64,000 nucleotides of DNA from Cupriavidus sp. IDO (GTDB lineage Bacteria > Pseudomonadota > Gammaproteobacteria > Burkholderiales > Burkholderiaceae): assembly GCF_000812465.1 (NCBI RefSeq), contig NZ_JWMA01000022.1, forward strand, positions 1 to 64,000. Reading direction: 5' to 3'. Below the pieces are notes generated by a model. The model did not search any database. It worked only from the letters and a program-made list of their open reading frames with translations, and had not been told where the DNA came from. Every line of letters begins with the position of its first letter. The first letter of the stretch is position 1. Made by a program: the position numbers and the translations under genes. Below, piece by piece: positions 34,935 through 46,354 of the stretch.

Positions 34935-35249
34935 GCGTAATCTCCTGTGGATTGAATGACCGGATTTGCCCGAAGGCGCTGTAAATACAATCCGGCAAGG
35001 ATCGTTTCCGGACGGTCGCGCCGCCAATCCTGCAGCGCAGCATCCGACTGGAGATCCTAGGGTCCTTCCCCTGATTCAATCCCTAGGTACATACCCAAAA
35101 AGTCTTAGAACAATGACAATTGAAAGTGATGTAACGTTAACTTAACTTACAATTACTTACGAAGGAATGTTGCAGTGCGTCGCCTGCTTCGCAGCCTCAC
35201 CTACAATGGCAAGAGCCGCCGGGCGATCAGTTCACCGAAAGGGAGGAGC
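34935..35249. promoter_or_regulatory. AT-rich divergent promoter region of the phasin and DUF3606 genes
   Basis: 315 bases between divergent genes. The segment 35090-35165 is the most AT-rich part of the neighbourhood. It contains TTGAAAGTGATGTAACGTTAAC-like sequence suited to promoters. Two CCTAGG palindromes lie at 35056-35061 and 35082-35087, 26 bases apart, within the inverted repeat CCTAGGG/CCCTAGG. They could be an operator for the phasin gene; no known PHB-regulator consensus was matched. Confidence 0.45.
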
Positions 35250-35456
35250 ATGATGGATTTGTCAAGCTTCAGGCCGTTGGATCCGGGACGCATCAACCTG
35301 ATGGATCCCATAGAAGTGCAGTACTGGTGCCGCGAACTCGCATGTACCGAAGACGACCTCGAAAAGGCTGTTGACCAGGCGGGCGACCATATCGCCGCCG
35401 TGCGCGCGCAGCTGGAAGGCGCCAGCCCATTGGGCCAGTCGCCCCGGCCGGGCTGA
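35250..35456 (+). CDS. DUF3606-family small protein
   Basis: A 68-aa protein of unknown function. The start is one of two adjacent ATGs (35250 or 35253) behind GGGAGGAG. The conserved DUF3606 pattern is seen as DPGRINLMDPIEVQYWCREL, then CTEDDLEKAVDQAGDHIAAVRAQL. It stands alone, divergent from the phasin gene. Confidence 0.8.
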   Translation: MMDLSSFRPLDPGRINLMDPIEVQYWCRELACTEDDLEKAVDQAGDHIAAVRAQLEGASPLGQSPRPG

Positions 35457-35482
35457 ACCGGGCGGCAGCCGCCAGCGCACGC

Positions 35483-36649
35483 TCAATGCGCGCGCAAGGC
35501 ATCCACGATATTCATGCGTGCCGCCCGCATGGCCGGAAGGAAGCCGCCGATGAGGCCCATGCCCATCGAGAATGCAAGCGTCTTGGCCATGACATCCGGG
35601 GTGAGGATGAAGCGGAACGAAAGGTCCGCGAAGGTCTGGAAATTGGTGGTGGAAAACGAGGCAAACTGCATCAGCGCCGCGCAGGCAAGCCCCGCAATGC
35701 CGCCGGCCAGCCCGAGCAGCGCGGCTTCGACGAGGAACGCAGCCAGCACGTTCACGCGCTTGAAGCCAAGCGCGCGCAGCGTGCCGATTTCCGCGACGCG
35801 GTTGGCGACCGATGCGTACATCGTGATCATCGCGCCGATCATGGCCGCGATCGAGAAGATGGTCGACAGCGTAAAGCCCAGGATGTTGATGAAGGTCGAC
35901 AGCGCCTTCGACTGATCGCTGTAGAAGGCCTGTTCACGCTTGGCATCGTTGGCCAGGCGCGGGTCGACATCGATGTCGGCCCTGAAGCGGTCGAACAGGT
36001 TGGTCTGCGCCAGCCGGACCACCATCGATGAATAGGCGGTGCGGCGAAACGACTGCATGAGCTGGTCGACGTCGCCCCAGATCTCCGAATCGAAACCGCT
36101 GCCGCCGGCGTCGAAGTGGCCGACCACGGTCCAGTCGCGTTGCGCAAAGCGCAGATGCTCGCCGATCCGTACGCCGCTAAAGCCCTTCGCGATGCCGCTG
36201 CCGACGATGATCTCCGCCGAGCCTGGCCGGAACATGCGTCCGGCCACCAGCTTCACCTGCGGGCGCAGGTCCAGTCCCAGCGGCGAGATGCCGCGGATCA
36301 CCACGTTCGACGGCTGGCTGGTGGCCGTCTTCACCAGCGAGATCAGCACCACCGCTTCCTTGGATGCCAGTGGCCGCCCCGCGCCGCTCATGGCGACCGC
36401 CGGATGCATTTCCATGATGCTGGCCTGGTCGCGGCTGATCGAGCTCTGCACTTCGGTTTCGGCGCCCTTGCGGATCACCACCAGGTTGTCGTGCTCGCCG
36501 GTGGTCACCAGGGTCTTCCTGAGGCCGGCGTCGAGCATCAGCATGGTGGCGAACACGAAGACCACCAGCGCCAGCCCGCCGGCGGTCAGCGCCGTGGTCA
36601 GCCGGCGTGCCCAGAGATTGCGGGCGATGTATGTGAGCGGGATTGCCAT
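35483..36649 (-). CDS. ABC transporter permease, MacB/FtsX type (second copy)
   Basis: Inner-membrane permease of 388 aa. One N-terminal membrane segment (TAGGLALVVFVFATMLML) is followed by a large periplasmic MacB-PCD-like domain. Three C-terminal segments follow, including IFSIAAMIGAMITMYASVANRVAEIGTLRALGFKR, the FtsX signature. The ATG at 36649 is 4 bp after the first permease gene. It forms a heterodimeric permease with that gene, powered by the ATPase and joined to the adaptor protein. This is the last gene of the four-gene operon. Confidence 0.92.
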   Translation of the reverse strand: MAIPLTYIARNLWARRLTTALTAGGLALVVFVFATMLMLDAGLRKTLVTTGEHDNLVVIRKGAETEVQSSISRDQASIMEMHPAVAMSGAGRPLASKEAVVLISLVKTATSQPSNVVIRGISPLGLDLRPQVKLVAGRMFRPGSAEIIVGSGIAKGFSGVRIGEHLRFAQRDWTVVGHFDAGGSGFDSEIWGDVDQLMQSFRRTAYSSMVVRLAQTNLFDRFRADIDVDPRLANDAKREQAFYSDQSKALSTFINILGFTLSTIFSIAAMIGAMITMYASVANRVAEIGTLRALGFKRVNVLAAFLVEAALLGLAGGIAGLACAALMQFASFSTTNFQTFADLSFRFILTPDVMAKTLAFSMGMGLIGGFLPAMRAARMNIVDALRAH

Positions 36650-36653
36650 CTGG

Positions 36654-37808
36654 TTAGCCAATCGCCCGCAGGCCTTCGACGATGCGGACCCGCGCCGCCT
36701 GCACCGCCGGCACGATCCCGGCGGCGATGCCGACCACCAGCGCGCATGCTGCCTGCGACTGGGCCGTTTCGCGCGAGACACTGAAGACGGGGAACACGCC
36801 GCCCACGGCCTGCTTGAACAGGCTTGCCACCGGCGGCGTCGCAAGCATGCCGAGGCTGCCGCCGATAAAGCAGATGGCGAGCGATTCCCCGAACACCAGC
36901 AGCGCCAGGAAGCCGGGTCCGAAGCCCAGTGCCTTGAGCGTGGCGTACTCGACCGTGCGCTCGCGCGCGCTCATGGCCATGGCATTGGCCATCACCGCCA
37001 TGATGATGACGATCACCACGTACGACACGATGCGGATCGCGGCGACGATCTGGTTCGACATTGCGACGAAGCCCAGCTGGAATGCCTGCTCGGTTTCCGT
37101 GAGCGTTTCTGCGAGGGAGTTCTTGAAGACGCTGTCGACGCTGCGCGAGATGGCGGCGGCGTTGTCGGGGTTGGATATGCCGAAAACGTAGACCCCGACC
37201 TGATCCGCCTGCTTCGGCGATCGCTTGCGCACCGTTTCGTTCAGGTATTCCCAGTGGAACAGCATATGGCGCGTGATGGTGCTTTCATCGCGCCCTTCCA
37301 TGATGCCGCGCACGACGAATTCCCAGGTGCCGGAGTAGATGGTGCCCTTGATCGGAATGACGTCGCCCACCTTGAAGCCGAACTGGTCGGCAAGCTGGCG
37401 GCCCACCAGCGCTCCCTTGCGGTCGCGCTGGTAGTCGGCCCGCTGCTGCGCCGACACGACGAACTCGGGGTAGAGGTCCAGGTAGTTGTCCGATACGGCG
37501 AACTGGGCAAAGAAGTTCTTGGGTTCCCGATAGACGCCGCCAAACCAGTTGGAGCGGGCCACCAGCGTGACGCCCTCCACGCCGCGGATGCGGTTCTCGT
37601 AGCTCAGCGGCAGCGGGAAGACCAGCGAGATCGCGTTGCGCGTCACCAGCCGCGCATTGGAGGCTGCCGCGGCTCCGGCATACCAGGCGTCCACCACCGT
37701 CTGCAGCAGCCCGTAGGCCAGCACCGCGATGACCAGGCCGAGCACGGTCAGGGCAGTGCGCAGCTTGTGGCGCAGTGCGTTCCGGATGATCAGCTTGAGG
37801 ACATACAT
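36654..37808 (-). CDS. ABC transporter permease, MacB/FtsX type (first copy)
   Basis: Membrane permease of 384 aa with the same plan as its partner: N-terminal segment (ALTVLGLVIAVLAYGLLQTV), periplasmic domain of about 200 residues, and a C-terminal block with MAMSARERTVEYATLKALGF, the FtsX-type cytoplasmic loop. It starts at ATG 37808, 21 bp after the ATPase gene. Substrate is not evident; relatives export lipids, peptides or macrolides. Confidence 0.92.
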   Translation of the reverse strand: MYVLKLIIRNALRHKLRTALTVLGLVIAVLAYGLLQTVVDAWYAGAAAASNARLVTRNAISLVFPLPLSYENRIRGVEGVTLVARSNWFGGVYREPKNFFAQFAVSDNYLDLYPEFVVSAQQRADYQRDRKGALVGRQLADQFGFKVGDVIPIKGTIYSGTWEFVVRGIMEGRDESTITRHMLFHWEYLNETVRKRSPKQADQVGVYVFGISNPDNAAAISRSVDSVFKNSLAETLTETEQAFQLGFVAMSNQIVAAIRIVSYVVIVIIMAVMANAMAMSARERTVEYATLKALGFGPGFLALLVFGESLAICFIGGSLGMLATPPVASLFKQAVGGVFPVFSVSRETAQSQAACALVVGIAAGIVPAVQAARVRIVEGLRAIG

Positions 37809-37829
37809 GGCGCGCGCCCGCGAAGCAGC

Positions 37830-38522
37830 TCAGGGATTTTGTCCACGGATCAGCTCCCCCTTCTCGAGATGAACCAGCGATCTCGCCGCGGCGGCGGCGT
37901 GCGCGTCGTGGGTGACCATGATGATGGTCTTGCCGACCTTTGCATTGAGCCGCTGCAGCATGGAGAGGACTTCCGCGGCGGAGGTGCGGTCCAGGTCCCC
38001 GGTCGGTTCGTCGGCCACGATCAGCGTCGGATCGGTGATGAGTGCGCGGGCGATGGCAACGCGCTGCTGCTGGCCGCCGGACAGCTCCGAAGGATAGTGG
38101 CTCATGCGGTCGGCCAGGTTCACCATCCCGAGCACCATGTCTACTCGCTCGCGGCGTTCCGCGCGGCTCAGGCGGGTCAGCATCAGCGGCAGCTCCACGT
38201 TCTCGAAGGCCGTGAGCACAGGCATCAGGTTGTAGAACTGGAAGATAAAGCCGACATTGGCTGCGCGCCAGTCGGCCAGCGCCGCTTCCGGCAGCCGTGA
38301 AATGTCCAGCCCGCCCACGCGCAATTCGCCGCTGTCCGGCCGGTCGATGCCGGCAATCAGGTTCAGCAGCGTGCTCTTGCCCGATCCCGAAGGGCCCATC
38401 AGTGCAATGAAATCGCCCTCGCCGATCTCGAGCGAGATATCGGTCAGCACCGGCACGGTCTGCACGCCGCGCTGGTAAGACTTGGCGACGTGGCGGATAT
38501 CGACGAGTGGCCCGGTGTCCAC
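37830..38522 (-). CDS. ABC transporter ATP-binding protein, MacB/LolD type
   Basis: Nucleotide-binding subunit of 230 aa: Walker A GPSGSGKST, Q-loop FIFQFYNLMP, signature LSGGQQQRVAIARAL, Walker B LIVADEPTGDLD and the H-loop VTHD. I use the GTG at 38522, one base past the stop of the adaptor gene. The frame stays open to 38609 but only reads the adaptor out of frame. It energises the two permeases that follow. Confidence 0.94.
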   Translation of the reverse strand: MDTGPLVDIRHVAKSYQRGVQTVPVLTDISLEIGEGDFIALMGPSGSGKSTLLNLIAGIDRPDSGELRVGGLDISRLPEAALADWRAANVGFIFQFYNLMPVLTAFENVELPLMLTRLSRAERRERVDMVLGMVNLADRMSHYPSELSGGQQQRVAIARALITDPTLIVADEPTGDLDRTSAAEVLSMLQRLNAKVGKTIIMVTHDAHAAAAARSLVHLEKGELIRGQNP

Positions 38523-38523
38523 G

Positions 38524-39768
38524 CTATTTCTTCGCCACGGTGACCGCGGCGCCGTCCCTGATCTTGTCACCGGGCGCCAGCACGAGCGTGTCGCCCGGCG
38601 CCACGCCATGGATCGCGACGAGCTCGCCCAGCTTCGCGCCCGTCGTGACCGCCACCTCCCGCGCCTTGCCGTCCCTGACGGCGAACACCACCGGCTTGCC
38701 GTCGCGCGTGACGACAGCGGCGGGCTGCACCGCCACCACCGGCTGCTTGTCCTGCTGCGATACCGGCCGGGACAGGAACGCGACCTTGGCGCTCATGTCC
38801 GGCAGCACGCGAGCATCGCGGTCCACGAAGCGCACCTTGACCAGCACGGTGGCCTTGGAGCGGTCGACCGTCGGCACGATGCGCGAGACCTGTCCGGCCA
38901 GGCGCAGGTTGGGCAGCGCGTCGAGCTGGAGCTCGCACGGCTGGTTCACGGTGATCTTTGCGATATTGGACTCTGCCACGTCCGCTTCCACTTCCAGGGT
39001 TTCCATGTCGGCAATGGTCACGATCGCGCCCTTGGTGTCGGCCGCGGCCGAGAACGGCGTGATGTTGTCCCCGACGTTGGCGTGCTTGACCAGCACCACG
39101 CCATCGAACGGGGCGCGGACGACCGTCTGGTCCACCGCGACCTGTGCCGCGCGGGCATTGGCCTGTGCCGCAACAATGGCCGCAGTGGAATTGTTGATCG
39201 ACGCCTTCGCCTTGTTGTAGCGCGCCACGTCCGCGTCGTAGTCCGTTTTGGAGATGGCGTTCGGCACGATCAGGATCTCGGAGCGGCGCAGATTGACTTG
39301 GGCGTTCTTCAGTTCGGCCTGCTGCAGCTCGAGATTGGCTTGCGCGACTTTCACCTGCGCCGTGGCCTGGGCCAGCGTGGCCTCGACGTCCCGGCTCTCG
39401 ATCCGCGCGATCACCTCGTCCTTCTTTACGCGCGAGCCTTCCAGCACGCCGAGCCATTCGAGGCGACCCTGTGCCTTCGAGGCGACCGCGGCCTTGCGCT
39501 GTGGCACCACGTAGCCCGTGGCATTGAGCAGGGTGAAATTCTGTGAGGGATAAGCGGACGTGACGGTGACCGTCTCCACCGTTTGAGGCCCGGCCATCCT
39601 GGCGGCTATGCCAAGCACCGCGGCAATCACCAGCGCGATGGCGGCGTAGCGCAGCCAGGGGCGCCGCCGCCGCGGCGCCGCCGAGACGGCGCTTCGGTCG
39701 ATTTTCAGCTTTGCCAGATCGTCATCAGCCAATTTTCGGACCTTCTCCCGGCTGGCGGCGATTTCCAT
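38524..39768 (-). CDS. HlyD/MacA-like periplasmic adaptor protein
   Basis: Membrane-fusion protein of 414 aa. A cytoplasmic N-terminus with a basic PRRRRPWLRYAAIALVIAAV membrane anchor leads into a lipoyl half-motif (GYVVPQRKAAVASKAQGRLE). An alpha-helical hairpin follows (TLAQATAQVKVAQANLELQQ onwards), then the second lipoyl half and beta-barrel domain. It heads the adaptor-ATPase-permease-permease operon, the layout of MacAB-type tripartite efflux pumps. No outer-membrane channel is encoded with it. Confidence 0.92.
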   Translation of the reverse strand: MEIAASREKVRKLADDDLAKLKIDRSAVSAAPRRRRPWLRYAAIALVIAAVLGIAARMAGPQTVETVTVTSAYPSQNFTLLNATGYVVPQRKAAVASKAQGRLEWLGVLEGSRVKKDEVIARIESRDVEATLAQATAQVKVAQANLELQQAELKNAQVNLRRSEILIVPNAISKTDYDADVARYNKAKASINNSTAAIVAAQANARAAQVAVDQTVVRAPFDGVVLVKHANVGDNITPFSAAADTKGAIVTIADMETLEVEADVAESNIAKITVNQPCELQLDALPNLRLAGQVSRIVPTVDRSKATVLVKVRFVDRDARVLPDMSAKVAFLSRPVSQQDKQPVVAVQPAAVVTRDGKPVVFAVRDGKAREVAVTTGAKLGELVAIHGVAPGDTLVLAPGDKIRDGAAVTVAKK

Positions 39769-39922
39769 GGAGATGCCACGCCTGCCCGGGCTGCGGTGAG
39801 CGGGTTCCCAGTATAGCGCCGCACGTGGTCCGTTCGTGCTTGCGGCAACACATTGGCCGAAGAGGCTCGCTCAGCCCTCCACCGCGCTTTTCAGCCAGCG
39901 GCGCCGGCTGCCGCAAATGACT

Positions 39923-39945
39923 CCGGCCCCCACGAAGGGGGCCGG
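39923..39945 (-). terminator. Hairpin after the flavodoxin-like gene
   Basis: A 9-bp perfect stem CCGGCCCCC/GGGGGCCGG with a 5-base loop, read as TTCGT on the minus strand. It lies 33 bp past the stop of the flavodoxin-like gene. The following minus-strand sequence has only a weak T-tract, so termination efficiency is uncertain. Confidence 0.55.
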
Positions 39946-39977
39946 AAAGGCTTGCGATGATCGCGGCAGGTTTGGCG

Positions 39978-40598
39978 TCAGGCGGCCTGCTTCAGCGTGG
40001 TCAGCGCACGGCGGCCAGCGGCCAGCTGCTGGGCCACTTCCGCCACGCGGGCGCCCAGGTGCTCGGCGGTGCGCAGGTCGGCCAGCGGCGGCACCACGTC
40101 GGCGCTCTCGTCGGCGTTCGACTGCGCGGCGGCACCCAGGAAGAAGCCGTGCCGGTTCAGCGAATCCTCGGTCGACTTCGAGTTGTTGTGTCCCGGCGGC
40201 AGGCCCAGGTTCACCCAGTGCATGCCGTGCTGTGCCGCGAAGATCGAAATCTGCTGCAGCGTGGCGAGCTTGTCGCCCGAACGCGAAGCCGAATTGGTGA
40301 AGCCGGCTGCGACCTTGTTGGCCCACTTGCCGCCCTTGGCGAACACGTTGCGCGAGGTGGCATCCATAAAGCCCTTGAACTGGGCCGAGGCGCTGCCCAT
40401 GTAGGTCGGCGCGCCGAAGATGATGCCGTCGACCTCCTCGAGCGTGTCCCAGTGCTGGTCGATATCGTCGACGCTGATCAGGAGGCTGTCGACACCGTCG
40501 ACGCTGGCTGCGCCGCGGGCGACGGCCTGTGCTTGCCTGGCGGTGTGGCCGTAGCCGCTGTGGTAGACGATGGCAACGCGGGTTTGGTTGGCGCTCAT
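39978..40598 (-). CDS. Flavodoxin-like NAD(P)H:quinone oxidoreductase (WrbA-like)
   Basis: FMN-binding redox protein of 206 aa from MSANQTRVAIVYHSGYGHTA. The phosphate-binding loop YHSGYGHT, then IIFGAPTYMGSASAQFKGFM and VAAGFTNSASRSGDKL, match the WrbA/flavodoxin-fold family. A frame upstream to 40652 is open but not conserved. It is divergent from the TonB-dependent receptor with a 320-bp gap that shows no clear operator. The likely role is two-electron quinone reduction; substrate is unproven. Confidence 0.88.
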   Translation of the reverse strand: MSANQTRVAIVYHSGYGHTARQAQAVARGAASVDGVDSLLISVDDIDQHWDTLEEVDGIIFGAPTYMGSASAQFKGFMDATSRNVFAKGGKWANKVAAGFTNSASRSGDKLATLQQISIFAAQHGMHWVNLGLPPGHNNSKSTEDSLNRHGFFLGAAAQSNADESADVVPPLADLRTAEHLGARVAEVAQQLAAGRRALTTLKQAA

Positions 40599-40918
40599 GG
40601 TATCTGGTCTCGCTGGTAGTTCAAAAAATTGAATCTGGATGCCTCGCGACACTTTGCTGTGTGTGCCGCGTGTGAAGCTAGTGTAGGAGGCTACGGCCTG
40701 CCTGAATGGGACGGCTTCTCAACGGGTTGTTGAATATTTTTGAAATACTACTGGCGCGTGTACACAATTGCCGGAAGGAGTGAGGCAAGGGCGCCACGGC
40801 ACGGGTTTTCCCCGAAGCGCCGGCATGGAATTCCCCCGCCGGACGATATAAAGTTAAGTGACATTCACCTCACCCGGCGCCGCTATCGCGCCAGGACCCG
40901 GCAACCGCTCCCACAACA
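40599..40918. other. Divergent promoter region without a gene
   Basis: 320 bases between the flavodoxin-like gene and the receptor gene. AT-rich GAATATTTTTGAAATAC near 40732-40748 may belong to a promoter. I looked for a Fur-type box in front of the TonB-dependent receptor and did not find one. Confidence 0.4.
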
Positions 40919-43084
40919 ATGAGTCCAGGCGGCAGGCAGATCTTGGCAGTCCGGCGCACCCGTCGCCGCTCGCGTCGGCGTCAATGGATGGCGGCGGTTT
41001 CCTGCCTTGTGCCGCTGATGGCGGCGCAGGCGGCCGAGCCTGCTCCCAGCCTCGAATCCCTGCCGGACGTCGTGGTCAGCGCCACCCGCAGCGAGCAGCG
41101 CCGCTTCGACGCGCCTGCTGCCGTCGACAGCGTTCCCGTCGATCCGCTGCGCGCCACGACGCCGCTGGTCAACCTTTCCGAAGTCCTGAGCATCGTGCCC
41201 GGCGTGGCAATACGGGACCGGCAGAACTACTCGCAGGACCTGCAGCTGTCCGTGCGCGGCTTTGGCACGCGCTCCACTTTCGGCGTCCGCGGCGTGCGGC
41301 TGTTCGTCGACGGCATTCCCGCCACCATGCCGGACGGGCAGGGCCAGGCCGCCACGGCCGACCTCGCCAACGCGAGCCGCGTGGAGGTATTGCGCGGCCC
41401 ATTCGCGCAGATGTATGGCAATGCGTCAGGCGGCGTGATGCAGGTGTTCACGCCGGATCCGCCCAAGGACGGCTTCACCGGCCGCGCCTCCACCGGATTC
41501 GGCTCCGACGGGCAGTGGCAGGCAGGCGTCGAGCTTGGCGGCGGAAACGACAAACTGGGCGGCACGCTGGATGCGTGGACCTACCAGACCGACGGCTATC
41601 GCGACCACGGTGCGGCGCGCCGCTACCAGCTCAATGCCAAGGTGGTCGCGCAGCCGGCGGCCGGTACGCGCGTGACGGGCCAGTTCAACTACTTCAACCA
41701 GCCGCTGGCGCAGGATCCGCTGGGCCTGACCCGCGCGCAGGCCGACGCCAATCCCCGCCAGGCCGCGGCGGCGGCCACGCAGTTCGATACCGGCAAGACG
41801 GTCGAGCAGACCCAGGCCGGCGTGGTGATCGATCACCAGCTGACCGGGATCGACAGCCTGACGGCGCGGCTTTATGGTGGCACCCGCCAGCTGAACCAGA
41901 AGCTCGGCCTGAGCGGCATTGCACCCAGCTCGTCGGGCGGCATCGTCGATCTCGACCGCACCTACGGCGGCGCCGCCCTGTCATGGACACGCCGCACCAC
42001 GGCAGGCGGCCTGCCGCTGAACTGGAGCGCAGGCATCGAAGCCAACGGCATGCGCGATGGCCGCACCGGCTTCGTTAACCAGAACGGCACGCAAGGCGCG
42101 CTGCGCCGCGACGAGACCGACGAGGCCACCGACCTCGGCGCCTTCGCCCAGTTCGACTGGGCCTTTCATCCCGCATGGCAACTGGTCGGCGGCGTGCGGG
42201 CCAGCCGGGTCAAGCTGAGCATCGACGATCATTTCATCACACCCGCCAGCCCGGACGACAGCGGCACTTCCACGTACAACAGCGTGAGCCCGGTGCTGGG
42301 CCTGGTCTGGCACGCGATGGACACGCTCAACGTCTACGCCAACCTCGGCCGCGGCTTTGAGACGCCAACGCTGACCGAGGTGGCCTACAGCCCCACCGGC
42401 AGCGGCAGCAACCTGGGCCTGCAGGCGTCCACCAGCCGCCAGGGCGAGATCGGCGTCAAATGGCAGGATCATGGCCAGCGGCTGGAGGCAGCGCTGTTCG
42501 ATGCCGACAGCCGCCATGAAGTCGTGCCCCTATCCAACAACGCAGGCCGCACCGTCTATCAGAACGTGGACGGCGTGCGCCGGCGCGGACTGGAACTGGG
42601 CTGGCGCGGCAGCTTCTTCGGACAGGTCGGCGCGGCGGAGCCGGGCAAGGGCGGTGGCGGCAGGGTGGAGGCCGGGCTGGCCTACACCTATCTCGACGCC
42701 TACTTCGGGGATTCCTTCGCCAACGCGCAGGGCATGACCGTAGCCGCCGGCAACCGGCTGCCCGGCACGGCGCGCCACAGCCTGTTCGCCGACATCGCGT
42801 ACCGGCCGCTGCCGCCGCTCACGCTTGGCGCGGAGATGCGCGTGGACAGCCGCATCTATGCCGACGATCTCAACACGCAGGCCGCGCCCGGCTATGCCAT
42901 CTTCAACCTGCGCGCCGGCTACGAATTCCGCGTCGGGCCGACACGCCTCTACGTCTTCGGCCGCATCGACAACATCACCGACCGCAAGTACATCGGTTCG
43001 GTGATCGTCAATGAAGCCAACGGCCGGTACTTCGAGCCGGCGCCCGGGCGGCGTTTCTTCGTCGGCTTGCGCGCGGCGCTCTGA
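40919..43084 (+). CDS. TonB-dependent outer-membrane receptor
   Basis: Gated outer-membrane channel of 721 aa. A basic N-region (RRTRRRSRRRQWM) leads a signal peptide ending LMAAQAAEP. The TonB box is probably PDVVVSAT. The plug domain has LSVRGFGTRSTFGVRGVRLF and VEVLRGPFAQMYGNASGGVM. The barrel closes with the terminal GRRFFVGLRAAL. The family takes up siderophores, metal chelates or cobalamin; no synthesis or ABC genes lie beside it, so the substrate is unknown. The ribosome site for the ATG at 40919 is weak, and the ATG at 40985 is an alternative. Confidence 0.92.
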   Translation: MSPGGRQILAVRRTRRRSRRRQWMAAVSCLVPLMAAQAAEPAPSLESLPDVVVSATRSEQRRFDAPAAVDSVPVDPLRATTPLVNLSEVLSIVPGVAIRDRQNYSQDLQLSVRGFGTRSTFGVRGVRLFVDGIPATMPDGQGQAATADLANASRVEVLRGPFAQMYGNASGGVMQVFTPDPPKDGFTGRASTGFGSDGQWQAGVELGGGNDKLGGTLDAWTYQTDGYRDHGAARRYQLNAKVVAQPAAGTRVTGQFNYFNQPLAQDPLGLTRAQADANPRQAAAAATQFDTGKTVEQTQAGVVIDHQLTGIDSLTARLYGGTRQLNQKLGLSGIAPSSSGGIVDLDRTYGGAALSWTRRTTAGGLPLNWSAGIEANGMRDGRTGFVNQNGTQGALRRDETDEATDLGAFAQFDWAFHPAWQLVGGVRASRVKLSIDDHFITPASPDDSGTSTYNSVSPVLGLVWHAMDTLNVYANLGRGFETPTLTEVAYSPTGSGSNLGLQASTSRQGEIGVKWQDHGQRLEAALFDADSRHEVVPLSNNAGRTVYQNVDGVRRRGLELGWRGSFFGQVGAAEPGKGGGGRVEAGLAYTYLDAYFGDSFANAQGMTVAAGNRLPGTARHSLFADIAYRPLPPLTLGAEMRVDSRIYADDLNTQAAPGYAIFNLRAGYEFRVGPTRLYVFGRIDNITDRKYIGSVIVNEANGRYFEPAPGRRFFVGLRAAL

Positions 43085-43111
43085 ACGGCGCGGGACTTGC
43101 GTCCCGCGGTA

Positions 43112-45928
<2,817 letters not shown>

Positions 45929-46354
45929 GCAAGGCGGCGTTCCGGATCGCGGCGGGGAGTGACACACCCTTAAGATAGGCTGCTTGTGGGAATTGTCGAG
46001 GCAGGCACGGACGGCAAGTGCCGAACTGCATACCGGCCTGGCGCAGCATTGCGCACATGGCACAGAAACCGGCGCTCCGGCATCTCTGTTTCCACCTTCG
46101 GCTTCTGGCTGCCTGACCGCGCGCCGGATGCCGGTCGCACGCAAGCCTGAGCGCCAGCGCCTAGAGCAGGGCGCCCCCCCGGCGTTGCTGCCAGAGCCCG
46201 GCCAGGCCGGCTTCCGCCTGCATGGTCCCATGCAATGGCTGCAGCTTGTTGCCCGCGGCAAACCGCGCCGTACTTGCCTGATCGCCCGCAGCCGGCATAA
46301 GGTGTCGGCTTTGGCCGTCACAAGGGAAGGCGGCCGGCCCCGGAGCAAGCAGCC
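45929..46354. other. Divergent intergenic region
   Basis: 426 bases between the acyl-ligase fusion and the MFS gene. Frames within it have no domain or composition typical of a gene. It presumably holds both promoters. GGAG 9 bases before 46355 is the MFS ribosome site. Confidence 0.4.

Noticed and set aside
40599..40918. Fur box in front of the TonB-dependent receptor
   Set aside because: No sequence close to the GATAATGATAATCATTATC pattern was found.
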